64,000 nucleotides of DNA from Bradyrhizobium sp. 199 (GTDB lineage Bacteria; Pseudomonadota; Alphaproteobacteria; Rhizobiales; Xanthobacteraceae): NCBI RefSeq assembly GCF_023073355.1, contig NZ_JADPJI010000011.1, positions 186,001 through 250,000 of the forward strand, written 5' to 3'. A program made the translations under genes and the position numbers. This document shows, one piece after another, positions 51,419 through 60,744 of this stretch. The notes under the pieces were generated by a model. That model saw nothing but the letters and a program-made list of their open reading frames with translations, was not told where the DNA came from and did no database searches. Every line of letters starts with the position of its first letter. The first letter of the stretch is position 1.

Positions 51419-52522
51419 ATGAATCGTCGCTACGCGATTGCCGCCGCAGCCTTCGCCGCCCTGCTGCTCGCCGTCACGGCCGCGAAGGTTCTGCATGTCC
51501 CAATCTCCTATGTGCCATGGGCGGCGCCCTCCGCACGTGCCGTCGAGCAGCGCGGCCCGCTGTCCGATGGCGAAAAGGCGACGATCGGCGTCTTCGAGAG
51601 CGTATCGCCCTCAGTCGTCCAAGTTGCTGTCAGGTCGGCGGCCAATCCTCTCATGGGCGAGGAAGGGCAGGGCGGCGGTGCTTCGGGCACAGGATTCGTC
51701 TGGGATCGCGGGGGGCACCTCGTGACGAACAATCACGTCGTGGCCAATGGCGGCGAGATCGCCGTGCGCTTTGCGTCGGGAGAGGTGGCTGAGGTCGATC
51801 TCGTCGGCCGAGCTCCCAATTACGATCTCGCAGTGCTGCGGATCCGCAGCGTGCGCGAGCTTCCGCCGCCGGTGGCGCTCGGCAGTTCGGGCGACCTGAA
51901 AGTCGGGCAGTCCGCATTCGCGATCGGCAATCCGTTCGGACTGGATCAATCGATGACCAGCGGCATCATCAGCGCGCTCAAGCGCAGGCTTCCGACCCAT
52001 GGCGGCCGCGAGATTGCCAACCTCATCCAGACCGATGCTGCAATCAATCCCGGCAATTCGGGCGGGCCGCTGTTGGACTCTGCAGGCCGGCTGATCGGCG
52101 TCACGACGGCAATCATATCGCCGTCCGGCTCGAACGCCGGCATCGGGTTCGCGGTGCCGGTCGATGTCGTGAACCGGATCGTCCCCGAGCTGATCCGCAA
52201 CGGCCGCGTCCCGACGCCCGGCATCGGAATCGTCGCGGCCGGCGAGGATGTGTCGACGCGGCTTGGCCTCGAAGGGGTGATCGTGGTGCGGACCGCCCCC
52301 GGCAGCCCTGCCGAGGGGGCGGGGATTCGCGGTGTCAACATGTCCACCGGCGCCGTCGGAGACATCATCACCGCGGTCGAAGGCAAGCCGGTGCGGCGCC
52401 TTTCCGACCTGACGGATGCGCTGGAGCAGGCCGGGGCGGGAAAGACCGTCCGCCTCACGGTCAAGCGGGGCTCGGACAGTCGCGATGTGAATGTAGGCAT
52501 CATCGATATCGAGCGGTCTTAG
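51419..52522 (+). CDS. HtrA/DegP-type serine protease with PDZ domain
   Basis: A 367-residue exported protease. It has a signal or anchor helix (RRYAIAAAAFAALLLAVTAA), then the trypsin-like domain with an intact triad: His in NNHVVANGG, Asp in YDLAVLRIRS and Ser in NPGNSGGPLLD. A single PDZ domain follows (GIGIVAAGED to the end). Unlike the HtrA-like gene at 48312 it should be active, in the periplasm. ATG 51419 follows GAGGAG; an ATG at 51293 would put the membrane helix 40 residues in and is not preferred. Confidence 0.9.
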   Translation: MNRRYAIAAAAFAALLLAVTAAKVLHVPISYVPWAAPSARAVEQRGPLSDGEKATIGVFESVSPSVVQVAVRSAANPLMGEEGQGGGASGTGFVWDRGGHLVTNNHVVANGGEIAVRFASGEVAEVDLVGRAPNYDLAVLRIRSVRELPPPVALGSSGDLKVGQSAFAIGNPFGLDQSMTSGIISALKRRLPTHGGREIANLIQTDAAINPGNSGGPLLDSAGRLIGVTTAIISPSGSNAGIGFAVPVDVVNRIVPELIRNGRVPTPGIGIVAAGEDVSTRLGLEGVIVVRTAPGSPAEGAGIRGVNMSTGAVGDIITAVEGKPVRRLSDLTDALEQAGAGKTVRLTVKRGSDSRDVNVGIIDIERS

Positions 52523-52646
52523 CCCGTCAATCTGCGCCAGCAAGGGCCTTGATGCGCATTGCAGATGTGCCCGGGGTCGGTTGTCTGGCCTGTAAAATCG
52601 GCTAAAACCGCCGCCGTCGTTTTCCGGATTTCGAGGACATAGCGGA

Positions 52647-54971
52647 ATGAACATTCTTCCCGGCAATTTGCGTTTCGGAGCGGGGCAGCCCGTCAAGCGT
52701 TTGGAAGACCAGCGGCTGCTCACCGGGAAGGGACAGTTCATCGACGACAAGCCGCAGGACGGCGCGCTGTGGTTGCACGTGCTGCGCTCGCCGCATGCCC
52801 ACGCCAAGATCGCCTCGATCGATACCAGCGCCGCGGCCGCGATGCCCGGCGTTGCCGCGATCTACACGGGTGCCGATCTCGTCAAGGACGACATCGGCAG
52901 CATCCCCACGCTCAGCATCTTCAAGCGCCCCGACGGCAAGCCAATGACAGTGCCGCCGCGCCGGCTGCTCGCCCATGAAATCGTGCGCTATGCCGGTGAA
53001 GCCGTGGCTGCGGTGGTGGCGTCGTCGCGCGTGGAGGCGCAGACCGCCGCCGAGGCGATCGTGATCGAATACGACGTGCAACCCGCGGTGGTCGACCCGC
53101 TCGAAGCCGTCAAGCCCGGTGCGCCCGTGGTATGGCCCGAAGCGCCCGACAACATCGTCGGCGCCATGGCTTACGGCGATGCCGCCAAGGTCGACGAGGC
53201 TTTTGCCGGGGCGGCACACACCGTCGAGCTCGATCTCATCAGCCAGCGCCTGGTGCCGTCCGCGATGGAGCCGCGCTCGACCATTGCCGAGATCGACAAG
53301 AAGACCGGGCGTCTCCTGCTGCATGTGCAGTCGCAGACCCCGGCTTCGACCCGCGACGTGCTGGCGGAAGCCGTGTTGAAGCGTCCCAAGGACAGCGTCC
53401 GCGTGCTGGTCGGCGACACCGGCGGCGGCTTTGGCCAGAAGACCAACCTCTATCCCGAGGACGGCATTGTCGCCTATGCCGCAACCAAGCTGAACAAAAA
53501 AATCCGCTGGCGCGGCGACCGCACCGACGAGTTCGTCGGCGGCACCCACGGCCGTGATCTCACCTCGACCGCATCCTTCGCGCTGGACGAAAAGGGCAAG
53601 GTGCTGGCCTATCGCGTCAAATCGATCGGCTGCACCGGCGCCTATTCATCGGGCGCAGCGAATATCATCCCGCTGGTGCTCGGGCCGTTCGTGCAGACCG
53701 GCGTCTACGATCTGCCGCTGGTGCATTTCGAAGTGAAGTCGGTGATGACCCACACCGCGCCGGTCGGCGCCTATCGCGGCGCGGGCCGGCCCGAAGCGGT
53801 CTTCATTGTCGAGCGCCTGTTCGACGCCGCCGCGCGAAAGATCGGCATGGATCCGCGCGCGATCCGCAAAGCGAACTACATCAAGCCGGCGCAGCTGCCC
53901 TACACCAACGCAGCTGGGCAGGTCTACGATTCCGGCGCCTTCGCCCACATGCTCGACCGCGCCGTGAAGCTCGCCGACTGGGACGGCTTTGCCGCGCGCA
54001 AGAAGGCGGCGAAAAAGAAAGGCCTGCTCTACGGCCGCGGCCTCACCTCCTACATCGAATGGACCGGCGGCCGCGCCCACACCGAGAAGGTCAGCCTGCA
54101 CGCGACCTCTCAAGGGCGCGTCGTGCTGCATTCCGGCACCATGGCGATGGGGCAAGGCTTGCAGACGACCTACACCCAGATGATCGCCGACACGCTCGGC
54201 ATTGCCATGGACAAGATCGACGTGGTCCAGGGCGACACTGATCTGGCGATGGGCTTCGGCAGTGTCGGCTCGCGCTCGCTGTTCGTCGGCGGCACCGCGG
54301 TCGCGGTCTCCTCCAACGATCTGATCCAGAAGGCGCGCGAGAAGGCTGCGAACGTGCTGGAGACCTCGGTCGAGGACATCGAGTATCAGGGCGGCATGCT
54401 CACAGTGGTCGGCACTGACCGGCGCATCAGCCTGTTCGACATCGCCGAGAAGGAGAGCGGCGCCAAGCTCAGCGTCGATTCCGAAGGTGAGGTCGATGGT
54501 CCCAGCTGGCCCAACGGCACGCATATCTGCGAGGTCGAGATTGATCCGGAGACGGGCGTCTCCAAGGTCGTGCGCTATACCACCGTCGACGACGTCGGTG
54601 TCGCCGTGAACCCGATGCTGGTCACCGGCCAGATCCATGGCGGCGTCGCGCAGGGCATCGGTCAGGCGCTGTATGAAGGCGTCTCCTACGACGCCGACGG
54701 CCAGCTGCTCACCGCGAGCTACCAGGATTACTGCATCCCGCGCGCCGACGACGTGCCGCCGATCGCGGTGACGCTGGATGATTCCGCGCCATGCCGCACC
54801 AATCCGCTCGGTGCCAAGGGCTGCGGCGAATCCGGCGCCATCGGCGGCCCGCCTTGCGTCACCAACGGCGTGATGGACGCGCTCGCCGAGCTCGGCATCA
54901 CCCAGCTGAACACGCCGCTGACGCCGCAGAAGGTGTGGCAGGCGATCAGGGATGCGAAGGTGGCGGGATAA
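52647..54971 (+). CDS. Molybdenum hydroxylase large subunit (CoxL/XDH family, form II)
   Basis: A 774-residue molybdopterin-binding subunit. The N-terminal domain has PVKRLEDQRLLTGKGQF. MoCo-binding segments include GGGFGQK and AYRGAGRPE, and the catalytic Glu lies in GAKGCGESG near the C-terminus. AYRGAGR marks the form II group, which does not include proven CO dehydrogenases (those carry AYRCSFR). No FAD-binding or 2Fe-2S subunit gene lies alongside, so it is an orphan here. Substrate unknown. Confidence 0.9.
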   Translation: MNILPGNLRFGAGQPVKRLEDQRLLTGKGQFIDDKPQDGALWLHVLRSPHAHAKIASIDTSAAAAMPGVAAIYTGADLVKDDIGSIPTLSIFKRPDGKPMTVPPRRLLAHEIVRYAGEAVAAVVASSRVEAQTAAEAIVIEYDVQPAVVDPLEAVKPGAPVVWPEAPDNIVGAMAYGDAAKVDEAFAGAAHTVELDLISQRLVPSAMEPRSTIAEIDKKTGRLLLHVQSQTPASTRDVLAEAVLKRPKDSVRVLVGDTGGGFGQKTNLYPEDGIVAYAATKLNKKIRWRGDRTDEFVGGTHGRDLTSTASFALDEKGKVLAYRVKSIGCTGAYSSGAANIIPLVLGPFVQTGVYDLPLVHFEVKSVMTHTAPVGAYRGAGRPEAVFIVERLFDAAARKIGMDPRAIRKANYIKPAQLPYTNAAGQVYDSGAFAHMLDRAVKLADWDGFAARKKAAKKKGLLYGRGLTSYIEWTGGRAHTEKVSLHATSQGRVVLHSGTMAMGQGLQTTYTQMIADTLGIAMDKIDVVQGDTDLAMGFGSVGSRSLFVGGTAVAVSSNDLIQKAREKAANVLETSVEDIEYQGGMLTVVGTDRRISLFDIAEKESGAKLSVDSEGEVDGPSWPNGTHICEVEIDPETGVSKVVRYTTVDDVGVAVNPMLVTGQIHGGVAQGIGQALYEGVSYDADGQLLTASYQDYCIPRADDVPPIAVTLDDSAPCRTNPLGAKGCGESGAIGGPPCVTNGVMDALAELGITQLNTPLTPQKVWQAIRDAKVAG

Positions 54972-54974
54972 TAC

Positions 54975-55061
54975 CGTCATTGCGAGCGCAGCGAAGCAAT
55001 CCAGAATCTCTTCGCGGAGGGAGCCTGGATTGCTTCGTCGCAAGGGCTCCTCGCAATGACG
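54975..55061. repeat. REP-like palindrome, family A copy 2
   Basis: An 87-bp element with the same ends (CGTCATTGCGAG / CTCGCAATGACG) and the same inner arms as the copy at 7197-7283, differing in a few loop positions. It lies between the convergent XDH-type and acyl-CoA dehydrogenase genes. Confidence 0.9.
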
Positions 55062-55080
55062 GGTGAGAGGATCGCGCGGC

Positions 55081-56277
55081 TCAGATCCCCAGCATCATCT
55101 TCGCGATAATGTCGCGCTGGATCTCTGACGTGCCGCCGAAGATCGTGTAGGCGCGGCCATTGAGATATTCCGGCATCACCGTGAGCATCTCCTCCGGCGT
55201 CGGCGGCTCGTGGTTGAGCTTGTAGAGCGGGCGCATCGGTTCGACGGCGAGGGCGTCGTGGCCGATCACGTCGGCGCCGAGCCGCGTCACCGCCTGGCGG
55301 ATCTCGCTGTTGCGCAGCTTCAGGATCGACGACACCGCGCCGGGATTTTGCCCGGTCTGCAGCGCCGAGAGCACGCGCAGCTCGGTCATCTCCAGTGCGT
55401 CGATGTCGATTTCGACCTCGGAGATGCGCGTTGCGATATCGGGGCTGTCGATGGCACGCCCGGTGAGGTCTGACTCGGCGAGGTCCGCGATCGCCTTCAG
55501 CCCCTCGCGAAGCTTGGCCGACGCAATGCCCGAACCGCGCTCGAATTCGAGCAGATATTTGCCGTAGGTCCAGCCCTTGCCTTCCTCGCCGACGCGGTTG
55601 GCCACCGGCACGCGGACGTCGTCGAAGAACACCTGGTTGACCTCGTGGTCGCCGCCGATGGTGAGAATGGGCCGCGTCGTGATGCCAGGTGTCTTCATGT
55701 CGATCAGGATGAAGCTGATGCCGTCCTGCTGCCGTGGCCCGTCGCTGGTGCGCACCAGCGCGAACATGCGGTTGGCGTGGTGGGCATGCGTGGTCCAGAT
55801 CTTGGTGCCGTTGATGATGTAATCGTCGCCGTCACGTACCGCGCGCGTCTTCAGCGAGGAGAGATCGGAGCCGGAGCCCGGTTCGGAATAGCCCTGGCAC
55901 CAATAATCCTCGCCGGAGAGAATCCGCGGCAAATAGAAATTCTTCTGCTCAGGCGAACCGAATCCGATGATGACCGGACCGACCATCTTCACGCCCATCA
56001 CGTTGACATTGGGCACGCCGGCGCGTGCGGACTCTGTCTCGAAGATCCAACGCTGCGCCGGGGTCCAGTCCGGTCCGCCGTGTTCGACCGGCCAGCCCGG
56101 CGCACCCCAGCCCTGCCGGTGCAGCGCGCGCTGCCAGGCCCTCCCGACGTCAGGGTCGGAGAAAACTGACGGCGTCAGCGCGGTCGCGCGCTTCATCTCC
56201 TCGGTGAGAGTCTTCGCGATGAAGGCTCGCACCTCGCTCTGGAAGGCGCGCTCCTCGGCATTGAACGTGAGGTCCAT
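55081..56277 (-). CDS. Acyl-CoA dehydrogenase (third gene of operon)
   Basis: A 398-residue FAD enzyme of fatty-acid or acyl-CoA oxidation. It has the N-terminal helical domain, the middle CQGYSEPGSGSDLSSLKTRA flavin region and a C-terminal helical domain ending GGTSEIQRDIIAKMMLGI. A catalytic base is not obvious by eye. Its start is 15 bp after the stop of the second dehydrogenase gene. Such paired dehydrogenases often form hetero-oligomers with complementary halves. Confidence 0.92.
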   Translation of the reverse strand: MDLTFNAEERAFQSEVRAFIAKTLTEEMKRATALTPSVFSDPDVGRAWQRALHRQGWGAPGWPVEHGGPDWTPAQRWIFETESARAGVPNVNVMGVKMVGPVIIGFGSPEQKNFYLPRILSGEDYWCQGYSEPGSGSDLSSLKTRAVRDGDDYIINGTKIWTTHAHHANRMFALVRTSDGPRQQDGISFILIDMKTPGITTRPILTIGGDHEVNQVFFDDVRVPVANRVGEEGKGWTYGKYLLEFERGSGIASAKLREGLKAIADLAESDLTGRAIDSPDIATRISEVEIDIDALEMTELRVLSALQTGQNPGAVSSILKLRNSEIRQAVTRLGADVIGHDALAVEPMRPLYKLNHEPPTPEEMLTVMPEYLNGRAYTIFGGTSEIQRDIIAKMMLGI

Positions 56278-56292
56278 GAAGCTCTCCCAGTG

Positions 56293-57432
56293 TCAGGCCC
56301 TGCGGCCAAGCTCGGCGTGTCGGGCGTAATGGTGCGCGGTGCCGCCAAACAATGTGTCGAAGGCGACGAGGCGCTTGAAATAGGCGCCGACCTCGAGCTC
56401 CTCGGTGACGCCCATGCCGCCATGGAGCTGGATCGATTGCTCGCCGACGAAGCGGGCGCATTTGCCGATCTTGGCCTTCGCGCCCGAAGCTGCCCGTGCC
56501 CGCTCGACCGGCGGGCTGTCCGCCTTGAGCGCGGCCCTTAGCGCCAATGAACGGGACTCGTCGACCTGCATCGCCATGTCGGCGAGGCGGTGCCGGATCA
56601 CCTGGTTGGCCGAGAGCGGCCGGCCGAACTGCTTTCTGATCTTGGTGTATTCGAGCGTGGTGTCGAGCAGCGTCTGCATGATGCCGACTGCTTCCGCACC
56701 GAGCGCGGCCATGGCGAGGTCGACGGCCCATTCGGTCGCGGGTAGGGCATCGCTGCCGTCGCCGAGCAGGGCGTCCTCGGGCAGATGCACGTCGGAGAGC
56801 TCGATGTTGCAGGCACGCCCGCCGCCGAGGCGCGCGTAGTCGGAGATCGCGAGGCCCTCCGCCGTCGCCGGTACCATGAACAGGCCGATCCGCCCCGAAG
56901 GGCCGTGATGGTCGTGGATCAGCGCGGAGACGATGATCTCATCGGCGGCATGCCCGTCGAGCACGACGATCTTGCTGCCGGCGAGGCGCCAGCCCTGCGC
57001 CGTCTTGTTGGCGCTGGTGGCGACCTTGGCGAGGTCGAACCGTGCCGCGCGCTCGGAATGTGCAAACGCAAGCTTCAGTGACCCGTCGGCCACTTTGGGC
57101 AAGCTCGCCTGTTTCTGCTCGATGGTGCCGCATCTCGCGATCAATGCCGCTCCCAGCACCACGGTCGCGACATAGGGCTCCGACACAAGCCCGCGGCCAA
57201 AGGCTTCCATCAGGATGCCGATCTCGACCGCGCCGCCGCCGAGCCCGCCGAACTCGTCAGGCAGCGGCAGCGCCAGCCAGCCGAGCTCGGCGAATTGTTT
57301 CCACACCGAAGGGCTGAAGCCGAGCGGATCGTTCGCCATCTTGCGGCGGTGATCGGCGTTGTAGCTTCCGGCCACGAAGCGCTCGGCGCTCTCGCGCAGC
57401 AGCCTTTGCTCGTCACTGAGATTGAGATCCAT
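56293..57432 (-). CDS. Acyl-CoA dehydrogenase (second gene of operon)
   Basis: A 379-residue acyl-CoA dehydrogenase. It has the N-terminal domain MDLNLSDEQRLLRESAERFV, a middle beta domain and a C-terminal domain with QLHGGMGVTEELEVGAYFKRL. The usual flavin motif in the middle domain is weaker than in the partner encoded downstream, which fits a hetero-oligomeric pair. It begins 5 bp after the enoyl-CoA hydratase stop. Confidence 0.9.
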   Translation of the reverse strand: MDLNLSDEQRLLRESAERFVAGSYNADHRRKMANDPLGFSPSVWKQFAELGWLALPLPDEFGGLGGGAVEIGILMEAFGRGLVSEPYVATVVLGAALIARCGTIEQKQASLPKVADGSLKLAFAHSERAARFDLAKVATSANKTAQGWRLAGSKIVVLDGHAADEIIVSALIHDHHGPSGRIGLFMVPATAEGLAISDYARLGGGRACNIELSDVHLPEDALLGDGSDALPATEWAVDLAMAALGAEAVGIMQTLLDTTLEYTKIRKQFGRPLSANQVIRHRLADMAMQVDESRSLALRAALKADSPPVERARAASGAKAKIGKCARFVGEQSIQLHGGMGVTEELEVGAYFKRLVAFDTLFGGTAHHYARHAELGRRA

Positions 57433-57437
57433 GGTGT

Positions 57438-58292
57438 CTACTCCGCCGCCGCCGGCGGCTTGCGTACGGAGGGATGCAGGCCGGAGGGATCGACGATCAT
57501 GCCGAACTCCTGAAGATTATGCGCGTGGCAGAGCTGATGCAGCGCAAAGGCCTGGTCGATCGCGGCGGGCTGCCCCATCACGTCGACCGAGCGGTTCACG
57601 GCTTCCTTGGTCATCTTCAGCGCGAAGGAGGGCTTTGCCGCGATCCTGCGCGCCAGCTCGAGCACACGGGAGGAGAGCTCAGCGCGCGGCACGACCTGAT
57701 TGACCATGCCGAGCTGGTGCGCCTCCTGCGCGCTCCAGTTGTCGGCGGTGAACAGGAACTCCTTGGCCTTGCGCGGGCCAAGCTCCCAGGGGTGCACGAA
57801 CCATTCGACCCCGCAGACGCCCATGGTGACGACGGGATCGCAGAACTGCGCATCGTCAGTGGCGATGATGAGATCGCAGGCCCAGGCCAGCATCAGGCCG
57901 CCGGCGATGCACTTGCCGTGCACCTCCGCAATGGTCGGCTTGGCGAGGTTGCGCCAGCGCCGGGTGATCTGGAGATAAATTTCCTGCTCGCGTGCGAAGC
58001 GGCCATGGGCATTTGGTTCAGCAAAACCGCCCCAATTTCCGATCGGCGGAAAATCGACGCCGGCGGTGTTCTTGCCGCCGGGGCGCAGATCGTGGCCGGA
58101 GGAGAAGTGCGGCCCGTTACCCGCGAGGATGATCACCTTGACCGAATCGTCCTGCACCGCCGCATCGAAGGCGGCGTTGAGGTCGTAGGTCATTTGCAGG
58201 TTTTGCGCGTTGCGCGCCTCCGGCCGGTTCATCACGACCCGGGTGATCGCCGGCTCAGGCCTCTCCACGAGGATGGTCTCGAACGAGGTCAT
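57438..58292 (-). CDS. Enoyl-CoA hydratase/isomerase (first gene of operon)
   Basis: A 284-residue crotonase-fold protein. The oxyanion-hole motifs are FSSGHDLR (about 65) and GKCIAGGLMLAWACDLIIAT (about 120). The usual catalytic Glu pair is not obvious, so hydratase activity is not certain. ATG 58292 has GGGGGAA upstream; a longer frame to 58421 runs into a palindromic repeat and is rejected. It heads the operon with the two acyl-CoA dehydrogenases. Confidence 0.9.
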   Translation of the reverse strand: MTSFETILVERPEPAITRVVMNRPEARNAQNLQMTYDLNAAFDAAVQDDSVKVIILAGNGPHFSSGHDLRPGGKNTAGVDFPPIGNWGGFAEPNAHGRFAREQEIYLQITRRWRNLAKPTIAEVHGKCIAGGLMLAWACDLIIATDDAQFCDPVVTMGVCGVEWFVHPWELGPRKAKEFLFTADNWSAQEAHQLGMVNQVVPRAELSSRVLELARRIAAKPSFALKMTKEAVNRSVDVMGQPAAIDQAFALHQLCHAHNLQEFGMIVDPSGLHPSVRKPPAAAE

Positions 58293-58415
58293 CGCGTTCC
58301 CCCTGCCGTCTCCAGCGTTTCCATCGTTGTTTTGCCTGAGTTGACTATGTCGGCCCGTGCGAGGCAAGAGGCTTGCGTCAGCCGGCTGGCCTTTGGACAC
58401 GCACATGCTTGTCGT

Positions 58416-58512
58416 CGTCATTCCGGGGCGCGAAGCGAACCCGGAATCTCGAGATTCTCAGGTGCGCAACCGCGCACCGTAGCTCGATGCTTCGCATCGC
58501 CCCGGAATGACG
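58416..58512. repeat. REP-like palindrome, family B copy 2
   Basis: CGTCATTCCGGGGCG at the left end is mirrored exactly by CGCCCCGGAATGACG at the right end. An internal GGTGCGCAACCGCGCACC hairpin matches the one in the copy at 30688-30786, in opposite orientation. It lies between the divergent enoyl-CoA hydratase and lemA genes. Confidence 0.9.
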
Positions 58513-58581
58513 GAACAAATCTCGACACTCCGCGTGTCCGATCTGGTAGTTTTGCACCCAGATTCCACCGGGAGAAATTTA

Positions 58582-59190
58582 ATGCGCAAGATCCTGACCG
58601 TGCTGGCGGCGCTGGCCTCGCTGAGCCTCACCAATTGCGGCTACAACGCGATCCAGAGCGAGGACGAGCAGATCAAGGGCAACTGGTCCGAGGTCGTGAA
58701 CCAGTATCAGCGCCGCGCCGATCTCGTGCCCAATCTCGTCAACTCGGTGAAGGGCTTTGCGCAGCAGGAGAAGGATGTCCTGCTCGGCGTCACCAATGCG
58801 CGCGCCAAGGTCGGCAGCATCCAGGCAACGCCTGAGGTGCTGAACGACCCGGCAGCCTTCCAGAAGTTCCAGGCCGCGCAAGGCGAGCTCTCCAGCGCGC
58901 TGTCTCGGCTGCTGGTTGTCACCGAAAACTACCCGCAGCTCAAGTCGGACGCGCTGTTCAAGGACCTGATGTCGCAGCTCGAGGGCACCGAGAACCGCAT
59001 CACGGTGGCGCGCAACCGCTACATCAAGGCCGTGCAGGATTATAACGTCACCATCCGCTCGTTCCCGAGCAACCTCACCGCGATGATGTTCGGCTACAAG
59101 GAGAAGCCGAACTTCTCTGTGGCAAACGAAAAGGAAATCTCGACCGCGCCGAAGGTGGACTTCAATCCGGCGCCAGCGCCGTCGAAGTAA
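58582..59190 (+). CDS. lemA: LemA-family lipoprotein
   Basis: A 202-residue envelope protein. The N-terminus MRKILTVLAALASLSLTNCG has a lipobox-like LTNC, so it is probably a lipoprotein. The coiled helical LemA core follows (EQIKGNWSEVVNQYQRRADLVPNLVNSVKG). LemA genes are usually next to TPM-domain genes, as here. ATG 58582 with GGGAGA upstream is chosen over frames that start inside the palindrome. Function of the family is not established. Confidence 0.9.
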   Translation: MRKILTVLAALASLSLTNCGYNAIQSEDEQIKGNWSEVVNQYQRRADLVPNLVNSVKGFAQQEKDVLLGVTNARAKVGSIQATPEVLNDPAAFQKFQAAQGELSSALSRLLVVTENYPQLKSDALFKDLMSQLEGTENRITVARNRYIKAVQDYNVTIRSFPSNLTAMMFGYKEKPNFSVANEKEISTAPKVDFNPAPAPSK

Positions 59191-59229
59191 GCGCGGCGTT
59201 TTGCGAATGTGTTTCGCCCCATCCAGCGC

Positions 59230-59332
59230 CGTCATTCCCCGCGTAAGCGGCGAATCCAGTACGCTGCGGCTTCACGGTTCAAGCACTGCGGCCTCTGGAA
59301 TACTGGATCGCCCGCCTTCGCGGGCGATGACA
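59230..59332. repeat. REP-like palindrome, family D, covering a start codon
   Basis: The element runs from CGTCATTCCCCGCG to CGCGGGCGATGAC. An inner pair (GAATCCAGTAC with TACTGGATC) forms a long hairpin. Its right end contains the ATG (59327) taken as start of the TPM-domain gene. Confidence 0.75.
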
Positions 59333-60241
59333 GCGAGGGTGTGGCGAGCGTATTCCGTGGTCGCCTCATGTGTCCTCGCCCTCGCACTTCTCCTCGCCTT
59401 CGTCATCCCCGCCTCAGCCGACGTCGCCATCCCCCAGCTCACCGGCCGCGTGGTCGATCAGACCGGCACGCTCTCCAGCAGCGACATTGCGTCGCTGTCG
59501 CAGAAGCTGCGCGACTTCGAAACGCGCAAGGGCAGCCAGATCGCTGTTGTGATCGTGCCGACCACGCAGCCCGAGACGATCGAGCAGTTCTCGCTCCGCG
59601 TTGCGGAGGCCTGGAAGATCGGACGCAAGAAGGTCGACGATGGCGCGATCCTGGTCGTCGCCAAGAACGACCGGCATTTGCGCATCGAGGTCGGCTACGG
59701 GCTCGAGGGCGCCCTCACCGACGTCACCTCGCGGCGGATCATCGACGAGATCATCACGCCGAAATTCCGGACGGGCGATTTCGGCGGCGGCATCTCGGAT
59801 GGCGTCGATCGTATGATCCGCGTCATCGACGGCGAGCCGCTGCCGGTTCCTTCTCCCACCGTGAACTTTGGCAATCTGGACGATCTCGCGCCGGTCTTCA
59901 TCGTGACGCTGTTCGCCTCGATCGGGGTGGGCGGGTTCTTCCGGGCCATGCTGGGGCGGCTGCTCGGATCCTTGGTGACCGGCGGCATCATCGCAGGCTT
60001 GAGCTGGTTCATTCTCGGCTCCGCCGCGCTCGCCGCGGCGGTCGGAGTGCTCGGCTTCATCATCGGATTTGTCGCTGATCTGTTTTCGGCGATCACGCCA
60101 GGCACGGGCCGCTCGCGCGGCGGCTTCTGGTCGAGCGGCTCATCGGGAGGCGGTTGGAGCAGCGGATCGTCGAGCAGTAGCGGCAGCTTCGGCGGCGGTG
60201 GCGGCAGTTTCGGCGGCGGCGGCGCCTCGGGGAGCTGGTAG
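59327..60241 (+). CDS. TPM-domain membrane protein (YgcG-like)
   Basis: A 304-residue protein. It has a signal or anchor helix (about 8-30), an extracytoplasmic TPM domain (GRVVDQTGTLSSSDIASLSQ .. VGYGLEGALTDVTSRRII), two further hydrophobic helices (about 185-245) and a Gly/Ser-rich tail with FGGGGGSFGGGGASGSW. It matches YgcG-type proteins found with LemA. The start is uncertain: ATG 59327 lies in the palindromic repeat, and GTG 59339 is an alternative. It is second in the lemA operon. Confidence 0.88.
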   Translation: MTARVWRAYSVVASCVLALALLLAFVIPASADVAIPQLTGRVVDQTGTLSSSDIASLSQKLRDFETRKGSQIAVVIVPTTQPETIEQFSLRVAEAWKIGRKKVDDGAILVVAKNDRHLRIEVGYGLEGALTDVTSRRIIDEIITPKFRTGDFGGGISDGVDRMIRVIDGEPLPVPSPTVNFGNLDDLAPVFIVTLFASIGVGGFFRAMLGRLLGSLVTGGIIAGLSWFILGSAALAAAVGVLGFIIGFVADLFSAITPGTGRSRGGFWSSGSSGGGWSSGSSSSSGSFGGGGGSFGGGGASGSW

Positions 60242-60246
60242 CGGTC

Positions 60247-60744
60247 ATGAGCATCAAGCGCATTGCCAGACATCTTGTGCAGCATCATTGGCGGGCAAAG
60301 CAGATATTTCCGCAAGCCGTGCTCGACCGCATCGAGCAGGCGATCAAGCGGGGTGAGACCACCCATTCCGGCCAGGTCCGCTTCGTGGTCGAAGGCGCAC
60401 TCGACGGCGGCCCGCTATTCCGCAACCAGCCGGCCCGAGCGCGCGCGCTCGACGTGTTCTCGCACCTGCGCATCTGGGACACCGCGCACAACAACGGCGT
60501 CCTGATCTATCTCCTGCTTGCCGACCGTGACGTCGAAATCGTTGCCGACCGCGGTATCCACGCGAAGGTCGGCGCCGAGGGCTGGGAAAACATCTGTCGC
60601 GCGATGGAGGCCGAGTTCGCGTCTAGCCAGTTCGAGCGCGGCGTGATCACCGGCATCGAGGCGGTCTCGCGCGAGCTGGCGCGGCATTTCCCGCCGCAGG
60701 GTCCGCATGCGAACGAGCTGCCGGACGCGCCCGTCGTGATGTGA
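60247..60744 (+). CDS. TPM-domain protein (second, soluble type)
   Basis: A 165-residue TPM-domain protein without a signal peptide. The N-terminal HHWRAKQIFPQAVLDRIEQAI and core VRFVVEGALDG, then DTAHNNGVLIYLLLADRDVEIVADRG and GWENICRAMEAEF, are the family pattern. It starts 5 bp after the previous stop. The order lemA, membrane TPM, soluble TPM is a recurring operon in proteobacteria. Confidence 0.88.
   Translation: MSIKRIARHLVQHHWRAKQIFPQAVLDRIEQAIKRGETTHSGQVRFVVEGALDGGPLFRNQPARARALDVFSHLRIWDTAHNNGVLIYLLLADRDVEIVADRGIHAKVGAEGWENICRAMEAEFASSQFERGVITGIEAVSRELARHFPPQGPHANELPDAPVVM

Noticed and set aside
52647..54971. Aerobic CO dehydrogenase
   Set aside because: The active-site loop reads AYRGAGR (form II), not AYRCSFR, and the coxM and coxS subunit genes are not adjacent.
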